Below the pieces are notes generated by a model. That model ran no database searches, was not told the origin of the DNA, and worked only from the letters and a program-made list of their open reading frames with translations. A program made the translations under genes and the position numbers. This document shows, one piece after another, positions 44,699 to 52,243 of a DNA stretch of 64,000 nt (positions within the stretch are counted from its first letter, which is position 1; the number at the start of each line of letters is the position of its first letter). The stretch is from Clostridium sp. DSM 17811 (GTDB lineage: Bacteria; Bacillota; Clostridia; Clostridiales; Clostridiaceae), in the NCBI RefSeq assembly GCF_018861905.1, contig NZ_JAHLDU010000018.1, positions 1 through 64,000 on the forward strand, read 5' to 3'.

Positions 44699-44727
44699 AT
44701 AATATTCTAAATTCACACAATTGTCAA
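44699..44727 (-). promoter_or_regulatory. Promoter of the ilvNB T-box leader
   Basis: A perfect TTGACA (44722-44727) and TATTAT (44699-44704) are 17 bases apart on the minus strand, just upstream of T-box B. Transcription from here passes both T-boxes before reaching ilvN. Confidence 0.8.
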
Positions 44728-44784
44728 ACAATTTCGTATGTTTCTATAAAATTCTTTTATTCTTATTACCTTTAAAACAAACAG

Positions 44785-44817
44785 CCAGTTAATATGATTT
44801 AATATCATTTCAACTGG
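44785..44817 (-). terminator. Terminator of the deacetylase gene
   Basis: CCAGTT (44785-44790) and AACTGG (44812-44817) close a stem that contains a second inner stem (ATGAT/ATCAT). The minus-strand tail is CUGUUUGUUUU. It lies 18 bases beyond the deacetylase stop. Confidence 0.6.
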
Positions 44818-44834
44818 TTATTTTGGCGTGTTTA

Positions 44835-45554
44835 TTATTTATTATTTTTAATTGGAAAATAAACTTCAGGTGTTTTATCGTTAATAATTTTAAATTCATA
44901 TCCATTATCTTTATAAAACTTTATTACTCTAGGTAATGCCTTACACGTGTTTTTATGCATATAGTCACAATGCATAAGCAGCATTATAGGATGGTCCCTA
45001 ACTGTGGTTTTAGTTGCTTCTCTATATAACTTGTCAGGAGGAGTATTACAATTGACTCCATCGGACATAACAGCATTCCAATCATATACTTTAAAATTAT
45101 ACCCATGAAGTTCTTCTAAAAAACCTTTAGTTAAATGTTTGCTACTACCCGAAGGAAATCTTATTATTGTTGGTTTAACTCCTATAATAGAATTAATTTC
45201 ATCCTGAGATTTAAGCATCTCAGATATAAATCCTTTTCTACTCGAGTATATTTTCTTATATGTGTGGGTATAAGTATGCAGACCTATACTATTACCCTGC
45301 GTATATATTCTTTTTACCATATCCTCATAGCCTTTTATTTGATTTCCTATAAGAAAAAAAGTAGCATTTACACCATTTACTTTAAGTATATCCAGAACCT
45401 TATCTGTCATAACACTTGGTCCATCATCAAACGTTAAATAAATTACTTTTTCATCATTTTTACTTAGTGTAGAATAAGCCATTGCTGTTTGGCTCCCTAA
45501 AAAACAAGCTAAAAATAAAAAAATTGTGAACATAGTTAAACTTTTCCTCTTCAT
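44835..45554 (-). CDS. Secreted polysaccharide (peptidoglycan/chitin-type) deacetylase
   Basis: This 239-residue protein has an N-terminal signal peptide (TMFTIFLFLACFLGSQTAMA) and a NodB domain. The metal and catalytic motifs are TFDDGPS, HTYTH, RFPSGSS, DWN and LLMHCD. It would remove acetyl groups from cell-wall or other N-acetylated glycans outside the membrane. It resembles the PdaA-like class. The ATG follows TATGGAGGTATAAT. It is monocistronic. Confidence 0.9.
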   Translation of the reverse strand: MKRKSLTMFTIFLFLACFLGSQTAMAYSTLSKNDEKVIYLTFDDGPSVMTDKVLDILKVNGVNATFFLIGNQIKGYEDMVKRIYTQGNSIGLHTYTHTYKKIYSSRKGFISEMLKSQDEINSIIGVKPTIIRFPSGSSKHLTKGFLEELHGYNFKVYDWNAVMSDGVNCNTPPDKLYREATKTTVRDHPIMLLMHCDYMHKNTCKALPRVIKFYKDNGYEFKIINDKTPEVYFPIKNNK

Positions 45555-45673
45555 ATTATACCTCCATAAATATAGTTAATCTTAAAAATATATATACATT
45601 CTTAAATTATTGTTACCTAATCTAGGCTAGATTAATCTATATCTAAACATTAAAATTAATTTTTTAAAATAAA

Positions 45674-45700
45674 AAAAGAACAGTTCAACACTGTCCTTTT
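45674..45700 (-). terminator. Terminator of the secreted Ig-like protein gene
   Basis: AAAAGAACAGT (45674-45684) and ACTGTCCTTTT (45690-45700) pair with one mismatch. The minus-strand stem is followed by a U run. It lies 15 bases beyond the stop. Confidence 0.7.
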
Positions 45701-45715
45701 CTCATTTTATTATTT

Positions 45716-46534
45716 CTAATGTGAAGTATCTATTGCAACTTTAAATCCGGCTGCAGTAACTGGTACAGCTGTATCATAAGATACTGTGCTAACTACTTTT
45801 TGCTCAGTTGATATTTTTTTGACTTGTGGTACAGTTAAAGTAATAATCTTTCCAGTTGAGTCTAAATCAACTGCTGTAGGTACTACTTTTATTGCAGATC
45901 CAGTTCCAATTGTCTGATTTACGGCAAAATCGGAAACTTCTGGTTTTACAACTAAAGGATTATTAAATGTTAATGTTATTGTGCCATTAACAGCCTTTAT
46001 TTCACCAATTTGAAGATATACCACCCGTGCTGCTATTTTAGCATTTTCATTATTTATACGAGATTGTAAATCGTCCTTTGTTAAGGTATCTGTTACCACC
46101 CCAACTGCAACCTGGGCTATTACGCCCAATGCATTGGCACGAGTTATCTGAGGTTGCGAGTCTATTGGTGCTAATTCATATGCTCGTACCATTTCATTTA
46201 CATTTGAAATAATTGCATTTTCATCTCCAGCAGCAAAGTTAATTTCTTTAGTAGCATTCTTATAAACTACAGCTGGTATGCAGCTAACATCCACCGCTAG
46301 TCCAGTTATATTATTAATCCAGTTTCCACCAAATTCTTTAACATAAACTACACTACCTACCTGTATTTCCTTAGTGATTTCTGCAAAATTTACTGGACTA
46401 TTAGCATAATTCAAGTCAAAAGCTTTACTTCCTATAACAACAGTACCATCTGCCATTGCTGCATAAGCTGACAAGGATGTCGCTCCAGCTATTATTAACG
46501 CAGCAAATAATGAATTTATAATTTTTTTGTTCAT
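45716..46534 (-). CDS. Secreted protein with bacterial Ig-like domain
   Basis: This 272-residue exported protein has a signal peptide (INSLFAALIIAGATSLSAYA). The first half contains VVIGSKAFDLNYANSP and VGSVVYVKEFGGNWIN, seen in S-layer-associated clostridial proteins. The second half, after GEIKAVNGTITLTFNNP, resembles Ig-like domains of surface proteins (SDFAVNQTI, STGKIITLTVP). No anchoring motif is visible. The start at 46534 is six bases from GGAGG. Function is not known; a cell-surface structural role is likely. Confidence 0.7.
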   Translation of the reverse strand: MNKKIINSLFAALIIAGATSLSAYAAMADGTVVIGSKAFDLNYANSPVNFAEITKEIQVGSVVYVKEFGGNWINNITGLAVDVSCIPAVVYKNATKEINFAAGDENAIISNVNEMVRAYELAPIDSQPQITRANALGVIAQVAVGVVTDTLTKDDLQSRINNENAKIAARVVYLQIGEIKAVNGTITLTFNNPLVVKPEVSDFAVNQTIGTGSAIKVVPTAVDLDSTGKIITLTVPQVKKISTEQKVVSTVSYDTAVPVTAAGFKVAIDTSH

Positions 46535-46616
46535 ATATTCAACCTCCATTTACTTTATTTAATTTTGATATTATTAAACTTTCCTAAAATACGCCATCAT
46601 CGATAGCGCTTTAGTT

Positions 46617-48137
46617 CTATTTCTCTATACCAAACATATCGATAATATATGGAGCTTTACTGTTTCTATTTTGATCTATTTCATAAGAAATAACAGACAA
46701 TTTATTTGCATCTACAGTTATACTTTCAAAATTTTGTATATTACTGCGTTCTGGTCTGCTTAGATCACCTGTGGCTGCCCCATAAATAGCTGCATGATTT
46801 TCATCTGCTTTATCAAATAGACCATAAAATTTAGGATCATAACCATTTGCATTAGGGTCTGAAACTATTGACTTATTTTTGTAATAAACTTTTGGACCTG
46901 CTGTTCCTGGAATTAAATAAACAGGTGCACCAGGATTTTGTACATAATTAACATTATGGCCTTGAAAACTTTCTGTTTTTAAAGTTTCTGTTACTGCTGT
47001 ACTATCTGCTTTTATTGGCTTACTTCTAGCATAAATATGGTCGTGACCCTGAAGAACTAAATCAACTCCTAATTTTGCAAATATAGGTGCGAGTGTTTTT
47101 CTTGCTCCGCCAGAACCTGCTAAATCAATATCAGTAGCATGATTTGATGTGCTATAAGGTCCTTTATGCATATTCACAATAACCCATTTTGAACCAGCTG
47201 CTTTTGCATCAGTAATATCCTTTTTCAACCAAGCAATTTGAGCTGGAGTGAGATTATTGTTTCCTGTTGAAAGCCCATTTTCTGCTGTTTCATTGCAATT
47301 AAGCATTACAAAATGTGCATTTGAGTAATTATAAGAATAGTAAACACCAGTACTTATGTCAGAACCCGCTGCAGGAGTCAGATCAAAATGGTCTGTAAAA
47401 GAACCTTTATATTCATCGTGATTTCCTGCAATAGGAGCTATAGTTGTATTTAGAAATTTTCGCCCTATATTATTAAATAACCAGTCCCATTCATATTCTA
47501 CGTTTCCCTTATCAACAAGATCTCCACTTATTTGTATAAACTTTGAATCTGGAACAGTATCAAGAGCTTTTTTAAATGTACTAGCTGCAAGAAGTCCTTC
47601 ATCATATTCCTTAGCCTGTGGGTCTGCAATATCTATGTACGAAAAAGCTCCACTTGTTGAAGCTGTTTGGAATGTACCTGCACTCCAAAGACCTAGCGAA
47701 GCATCACCAACACGGTAGAAGTAAGTTGTGTTCGCCTTTAACCCAGTGGCCTCTGCTTTATGCAAATACTCTAGTTTTGAAGTTGTTGTTCCAGTTGGTG
47801 TAGGCGCATCTGTTTTATTACTTGGAATTGCACAACTTCCTACAATATTAATAGCCTTAGTAAAATTAGGTAGTGGATTAGTTGAAGTTTGTTCAACTAC
47901 TTGCAAATCGCTAGCAATTGATTTTCTCGAAGTATACCAAGTAAATCCTTTCTCAGTAGTTGAATCTTTTAAAAACGTTACCATCACCTTAGTAATAGCT
48001 CCTATTGGAGCCGCTTGATCAACAGTTGCTACTCCAGTGGTTGCTGCAAAAGCGACCGTATTTACTCCATTACCCAAACCAAAACTAACACCAATTGAAA
48101 GAAATAGACTTAAAACTTTTTTATTAAAAAATTTCAT
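46617..48137 (-). CDS. Secreted metallophosphoesterase, purple acid phosphatase-like
   Basis: This protein of about 506 residues has a signal peptide and a fibronectin-like N-terminal domain (TYFYRVGD) typical of purple acid phosphatases. The calcineurin-like domain follows with metal motifs DIADPQ, GDLVDKGN, GNHDE, NMHKGPYS and GHDHIYARS. It would release phosphate from extracellular esters. A TTAAC-type box upstream and nearby ugp genes suggest phosphate control. Two adjacent ATGs exist; 48137 is better spaced from the GGGGGG ribosome site. Confidence 0.88.
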   Translation of the reverse strand: MKFFNKKVLSLFLSIGVSFGLGNGVNTVAFAATTGVATVDQAAPIGAITKVMVTFLKDSTTEKGFTWYTSRKSIASDLQVVEQTSTNPLPNFTKAINIVGSCAIPSNKTDAPTPTGTTTSKLEYLHKAEATGLKANTTYFYRVGDASLGLWSAGTFQTASTSGAFSYIDIADPQAKEYDEGLLAASTFKKALDTVPDSKFIQISGDLVDKGNVEYEWDWLFNNIGRKFLNTTIAPIAGNHDEYKGSFTDHFDLTPAAGSDISTGVYYSYNYSNAHFVMLNCNETAENGLSTGNNNLTPAQIAWLKKDITDAKAAGSKWVIVNMHKGPYSTSNHATDIDLAGSGGARKTLAPIFAKLGVDLVLQGHDHIYARSKPIKADSTAVTETLKTESFQGHNVNYVQNPGAPVYLIPGTAGPKVYYKNKSIVSDPNANGYDPKFYGLFDKADENHAAIYGAATGDLSRPERSNIQNFESITVDANKLSVISYEIDQNRNSKAPYIIDMFGIEK

Positions 48138-48193
48138 CATTACCCCCCTAAATTTTTTCTTTTTTATCTACAATTATAAGAATAACTGTTTAA

Positions 48194-48221
48194 AGTTAAT
48201 AACTCATAAAGGTTAGGTTAA
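48194..48221 (-). promoter_or_regulatory. Candidate Pho box upstream of the metallophosphatase
   Basis: On the minus strand TTAACC (48216-48221) and TTAACT (48194-48199) are 22 bases apart, two turns at the 11-bp Pho period, with a degenerate TTTATG exactly between them. It lies about 60 bases upstream of the start. It is weaker than the two boxes near 39 kb. Confidence 0.45.
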
Positions 48222-48355
48222 GTTTATGTAATTATTGGAAGACAACTTAAAATAAAATACTTGTTTTTTTAGAAATAAGATAACAAGTTAGTGTATAATA
48301 TCTTATAAGGTTCAAAATAATATGTACTTTAAATAAAAATAGGTGGTGTTAATAA

Positions 48356-48616
48356 ATGAAACCTGTATTAATGTTTATAACCGACTGGTGTCCTTACTGT
48401 AAACAAGCACATTCTATTATAGAAGACTTAAAGAATACTAATCCAGAATATGCAAACATTGAAGTTAAAATAATTGATGAAGAACGTCAACCAGAAATAG
48501 CTAAACAATACGATTACTATTATGTTCCTACCTTTTATGTAGATGGGGTTAAGATACATGAAGGCGTGCCATCTAAAGATATTATTCGTAAGGTATTCGA
48601 CGAAGCTTGCAAGTAA
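48356..48616 (+). CDS. Glutaredoxin/thioredoxin-like protein
   Basis: This 86-residue protein has a thioredoxin fold with a CPYC active site at residues 12-15 (TDWCPYCKQAH) and the cis-proline motif VPTFYVDG near residue 58. It would reduce disulfides or mixed disulfides in the cytoplasm. The ATG follows AGGTGGTGTTAATAA. A TATAAT at 48294-48299 may be its -10 element. It is monocistronic. Confidence 0.87.
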   Translation: MKPVLMFITDWCPYCKQAHSIIEDLKNTNPEYANIEVKIIDEERQPEIAKQYDYYYVPTFYVDGVKIHEGVPSKDIIRKVFDEACK

Positions 48617-48658
48617 CCCTACTTGCAAATTAGTAGATAATTATATGTTATTAGTAGC

Positions 48659-48689
48659 CAGAAGTCGGTTACTTAGTTACCGATTTCTG
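48659..48689 (+). terminator. Possible terminator of the glutaredoxin gene overlapping the cutC end
   Basis: CAGAAGTCGGTTAC and GTTACCGATTTCTG pair with one G:U and one mismatch around a TTA loop, followed by TTTACT. The right half lies within the last codons of the convergent cutC gene. Confidence 0.4.
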
Positions 48690-49364
48690 TTTACTAATAG
48701 TATTAGTAAGTATTTTTAAACTATCAATATTTATTTCTCCAAATACTGATTTATCATTTCTTACTGCAGTTCCAAAATGATATGCAGGTGCCTTTGTTTT
48801 TTCCATAATATCTTTAATATTTTTAATATTTAAACCACCCCCAACTATCACGTTAATATGTTTCGATTTCTCTACCATATTTTTGATAACTGGAATGTTT
48901 GTAAGTATATCACCTTTTCCACCTGATGTAAGAACGTTTTTAATTTGGCCATAATTTGCTAAAACATCTATACCTTTAACCGGTTCTAACAGCTCATCAA
49001 TAGCCCTATGAAAGGTTACATCAATGCCATCACATGCTTTTAAAAGCTTCTCTAAAGAAGGCACACATATCTCATTCTTCCTATTTAAAACCCCAAATAC
49101 CACACCATTTACATTTAGCTCTTTTGCAATTATAATATCTTCTACCATAATCTCAATTTCCTCATCTGTATATATAAACGATTTCCCGTGTGGTCTTATC
49201 ATAACATTTACTGGTATCTTAACACTTTGCACTGCTCTTTTTATGAGAGCATAGCTGGGCGTCAAACCTCCTTCGGATAATGCACTAATAAGCTCTATTC
49301 TATCAGCCCCACTTTCTTCAATTCTTTTTACATCCTCTATTGTCGCTGCAATAATTTCAATCAT
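48669..49364 (-). CDS. cutC: CutC family protein (copper homeostasis name; TIM barrel)
   Basis: This 231-residue TIM-barrel protein matches CutC: IEIIAATIEDVKRIEESGADRIELISALSEGGLTPS at the start, PVNVMIRPHGKSFIY, VTFHRAIDEL, VLTSGGKGD and VGGGLNIKNI. The copper link comes from E. coli and is disputed; the biochemical role is uncertain. The start follows GAAGGAGACTAAAAA. The roughly 90 bases beyond its start lead into the TnpB element. Confidence 0.9.
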   Translation of the reverse strand: MIEIIAATIEDVKRIEESGADRIELISALSEGGLTPSYALIKRAVQSVKIPVNVMIRPHGKSFIYTDEEIEIMVEDIIIAKELNVNGVVFGVLNRKNEICVPSLEKLLKACDGIDVTFHRAIDELLEPVKGIDVLANYGQIKNVLTSGGKGDILTNIPVIKNMVEKSKHINVIVGGGLNIKNIKDIMEKTKAPAYHFGTAVRNDKSVFGEINIDSLKILTNTISKQKSVTK

Positions 49365-49634
49365 TTTTTAGTCTCCTTCGTGAAAATATACTCTATATTA
49401 TATCTATTTGTTATTTTACCATATATAATATATTATTGAGTTAATATTTCTATCCTGTTGCGAAAGAGTACACCTATCCTCTATAGGTGGGTGGTGAATT
49501 CCGTCTAGCTTAGGGCAGTTTATAAAGCTAAATTCATTACTTATAAGTATAATATTAATACAGAATATAGTCATGATTTTAGCTATATACGGACATAATA
49601 TCATTATAATATACTTGTGAAAGGAGGAGTCTCA

Positions 49635-50912
49635 ATGCCTCAAAATTCAAAAAAAGAAGAAAAGGAAATCTTGTACGGAGTTCAAAAGCAACAACTTAAA
49701 GATTTGTCAGCTAAGGAATATAAAGCACTTAAAGAACTATGTTTTTTATCCAAAAACATGTACAATGTAGCATTGTACAATATACGTCAACATTATTTTA
49801 CACAAAATAAGTTCCTAAATTACATTAAAAACTATCATGTTTGCAAAACTAATGAAAACTACGTAATACTTAATAGTAATTCAGCCCAGCAAATAATGAA
49901 AATTGTAGATGCAAATTTTAAGTCGTTTTTTGGATTACTTAAATTAGCAAAAGCAGGTAAGTACAAATATAGCGATGTTAGAATGCCAAGTTATTTACCT
50001 AAAGATAGCTTATTTGAAATTGTATTTTGTGAATTCAATGTTACTACAGATAAATTTGCAGTACCAATGTCTGCTGCTTTCAAAAGTCTTTATGGCAAAA
50101 TTGAGATTGCGATGCCAAAAAATCTAAAGAGTAAATTAATTAAAAAAATTATAATACTACCCAGAAACGATGCAAGGTTCTTTGAAATCCAATGGATATA
50201 TGTAATTGAGGAATTCAAAGGTAGTTTAAATAAAAAAAATACACTTGCAATTGATTTAGGAGTAGACAACTTATGCACTTGCACCACAAATTCTGGCAAA
50301 GCTTTTATTATTGATGGTAAAAAGCTTAAATCAATAAACCAAGGTACAAATAAGCGGAGTTGCAAATTGCAATCAATTAAAGATAAACAAAATATCACAC
50401 GCACTACTAAAGCCCAAGGAAACCTTTGGAACAAACGAGGTAATAAGGTTAATGATTATCTCGCTAAAACTGCAAGGCTAATTATTGATTACTGCATAAC
50501 TAATGATATTGGCTCGCTTGTGGTAGGTTCTAACAAAAACATCCAAAAGGTTGTTAATCTAGGCAGAGTTAATAATCAAAACTTTGTTAATATACCAATT
50601 GGTCAGTTAAGGGCAAAGCTTAAATATCTAAGCAAACGATATAAGCTTGTATTCATAGAACAAGAGGAAAGCTATACTTCAAAAGCTGATTTTTTAGCAA
50701 CTGATAATATGCCTGTTTATGACGCCCTAATTAAAAGAACTTATATTTTTAGTGGCAAACGAACCTCTAGAGGACAATATAAATCGTCAATGGGAATTAT
50801 ATTAAATGCTGATATAAATGCTTCTCTTAACATAATGCGAAAAGCAGAAATAAAGAACATTTGCTTAATGTACAACGAGTATATGAATCCCAAGAGGATT
50901 AAGATAGCTTAA
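49635..50912 (+). CDS. tnpB: TnpB, RNA-guided nuclease of IS605-family element
   Basis: This 425-residue protein has an intact RuvC-like triad: D in LAIDLGVDNL, E in LVFIEQEESYTSKADF and D in LNADINASLNI. It belongs to the EESYTSKA/FSGKR.RG branch. The four-cysteine zinc ribbon of ISDra2-type TnpB is not visible between the E and last D motifs. No frameshift is seen, so it may be active. The ATG at 49635 is seven bases after AAAGGAGG; the frame opens earlier at GTG 49617 without a ribosome site. Confidence 0.9.
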   Translation: MPQNSKKEEKEILYGVQKQQLKDLSAKEYKALKELCFLSKNMYNVALYNIRQHYFTQNKFLNYIKNYHVCKTNENYVILNSNSAQQIMKIVDANFKSFFGLLKLAKAGKYKYSDVRMPSYLPKDSLFEIVFCEFNVTTDKFAVPMSAAFKSLYGKIEIAMPKNLKSKLIKKIIILPRNDARFFEIQWIYVIEEFKGSLNKKNTLAIDLGVDNLCTCTTNSGKAFIIDGKKLKSINQGTNKRSCKLQSIKDKQNITRTTKAQGNLWNKRGNKVNDYLAKTARLIIDYCITNDIGSLVVGSNKNIQKVVNLGRVNNQNFVNIPIGQLRAKLKYLSKRYKLVFIEQEESYTSKADFLATDNMPVYDALIKRTYIFSGKRTSRGQYKSSMGIILNADINASLNIMRKAEIKNICLMYNEYMNPKRIKIA

Positions 50913-51060
50913 ATGCAAGCTGGGAGCATAAAGCTTACAGTGTAGGGCGTCCTTGGACACGCCAAAAGGAATAAGGCTTCCTACTTAGATAGGTTTAAAA
51001 GTAATAGCAAACTTCTTTATAAATAAGAATCTCCCACTTCTAAAGTGGTGAGAGGGTTCA
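50913..51060 (+). ncRNA. Candidate omega (right-end) RNA of the TnpB element
   Basis: In IS605-family elements the guide RNA covers the end of tnpB and the right end, with the guide being the sequence just outside the right tip. Here the 148-base tail holds a GGCGT/ACGCC hairpin (about 50947-50964) and the terminal CCACTT hairpin. A guide would begin at about 51061. The existence of the RNA is inferred from the family; no promoter is identified. Confidence 0.5.
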
Positions 51061-51092
51061 AAAACGACACTTCATTAAAGGGAGAGATTTTA

Positions 51093-52043
51093 TTGATTAC
51101 ATATATTAATAATAAAGTACATGAATTTAATGACTTAGAAAAAGCATTTTCTGAAGCTCCAGATACAAAAGAAGTGTTTTGGCTTAATATCAGCAACCCA
51201 ACTGCTAATGATTTTAAATTTTTGAAAAACAAATTTAATTTCCACCATTTAACTATTGAAGATTGTATGCATAAAGCTAAAAGGTCTAAAATAAACGATT
51301 ATAATGATTATCACTTTTTAATCATTTCCACAACAGATAATAATGTTAGCAATGCCTTTTCTTATAACAATATATATATATATATTAGTTTGAATTATAT
51401 TATAACAATACATTATGGTGAAAACAGATCCATAAAAAAGATTATGAATGACATAAACAATGGGCTCGCTATTGTATCTAATGGAAGTGATTTTGTTTTA
51501 TATAATATACTTGATGATGCAATAGACCAATTGTTTGTTGTAACCGATAAAGTAGAAGAGAAAATCAATATTTTAGAAGAAGAATCCATGAACAATCCTA
51601 TTCAAGATACACTTAACAATATTATGAAAATTAAAAAAACCGTAATTAAGCTTAGGCGAGTCGTTTCTCCACTACGAGAGGTTTTAAACACTCTCCTTCG
51701 CCATGATGATATTATAACTGAAAAATATAGAGTATATTTCACTGATATATATGACCATGCACTTAGAATATATGATTTAATTGAATCTGACCATGAAATG
51801 GTTACATCTTGCCTTGAGCTTTATTCTTCCCAACTATCAAATTCCATGAATAAAGTTATGAAAGTCTTAACAATAATTACTACTATTATGATGCCACTTA
51901 CAATAATCACAGGGATTTATGGAATGAATTTTCAAGATATGCCCGAGTTACATTACAAATACGGCTATTTTATTACTATATTTATAATGTTTTTCATTTC
52001 TTTTTGTGAAATTATATATTTCAATAAGAAGAAATGGTTATAA
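51093..52043 (+). CDS. corA: CorA-family magnesium/divalent cation transporter
   Basis: This protein of about 316 residues has a large cytoplasmic N-terminal domain rich in helices and two C-terminal membrane segments. The first ends with the family signature YGMNF (IITGIYGMNFQDMPE), and the second is near the end. It forms pentameric channels for Mg2+ or Co2+. I chose TTG 51093 after AAAGGGAGAG; the frame extends to 51045, but those codons lie in the TnpB element. Insertion just upstream may have changed its promoter. Confidence 0.9.
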   Translation: MITYINNKVHEFNDLEKAFSEAPDTKEVFWLNISNPTANDFKFLKNKFNFHHLTIEDCMHKAKRSKINDYNDYHFLIISTTDNNVSNAFSYNNIYIYISLNYIITIHYGENRSIKKIMNDINNGLAIVSNGSDFVLYNILDDAIDQLFVVTDKVEEKINILEEESMNNPIQDTLNNIMKIKKTVIKLRRVVSPLREVLNTLLRHDDIITEKYRVYFTDIYDHALRIYDLIESDHEMVTSCLELYSSQLSNSMNKVMKVLTIITTIMMPLTIITGIYGMNFQDMPELHYKYGYFITIFIMFFISFCEIIYFNKKKWL

Positions 52044-52059
52044 TAAATAATAAAAAATT

Positions 52060-52096
52060 GGTACAAGCAATAAAAAATAAATTTATTGTTTGTACC
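52060..52096. terminator. Terminator between corA and metS
   Basis: GGTACAAGCAATAAA (52060-52074) pairs with 52082-52096 with one G:U, followed by a T-rich stretch. It can serve corA and the convergent metS unit. Confidence 0.75.
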
Positions 52097-52100
52097 GATT

Positions 52101-52229
52101 TTACCACTTAACTTCTTTATTAAGATTTTTCTTCTTTTCCACCGCTAATGCAATAACAATTGAAACTACCGTTCCGCCCCAAACTGTTCCACATCCGATT
52201 ATCATCATTACTATAGCACTTGTTGACAT
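52101..52229 (-). CDS. metS: MetS-like small subunit of an NSS transporter
   Basis: A 42-residue protein, MSTSAIVMMIIGCGTVWGGT..., starts after GGAGGGAACTTT. It has one membrane segment and a lysine-rich tail (EKKKNLNKEVKW). It matches the MetS/AlaS-type small subunits needed by sodium-dependent methionine/alanine transporters of the NSS family, and lies 14 bases downstream of the transporter gene. Its size makes it easy to miss in automated annotation. Confidence 0.85.
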   Translation of the reverse strand: MSTSAIVMMIIGCGTVWGGTVVSIVIALAVEKKKNLNKEVKW

Positions 52230-52243
52230 AAAGTTCCCTCCAA

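Larger units (their letters stand above)
49455..51060 (+). mobile_element. IS200/IS605-type element with TnpB only
   Basis: The element carries a single tnpB gene and no tnpA. The left part has a hairpin CACCTAT/ATAGGTG (49471-49489), and the right end has CCACTT/AAGTGG (51034-51048) followed by GAGAGGGTTCA, like subterminal hairpins and the right tip of IS605-family elements. The right tip is placed at about 51060 and the left boundary is approximate. The element sits between cutC and corA, only about 32 bases upstream of the corA start. Confidence 0.75.

Noticed and set aside
44542-44775. A 77-codon plus-strand frame
   Set aside because: It lies antisense to the stem I region and promoter of T-box B and has no family resemblance.
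49416-49604. A 62-codon minus-strand frame in the left end of the TnpB element
   Set aside because: No ribosome site and no recognisable protein. It spans the left-end hairpin and is probably noncoding.
51045-51092. N-terminal extension of corA
   Set aside because: It would start inside the right-end hairpin of the TnpB element. The TTG at 51093 has its own ribosome site.
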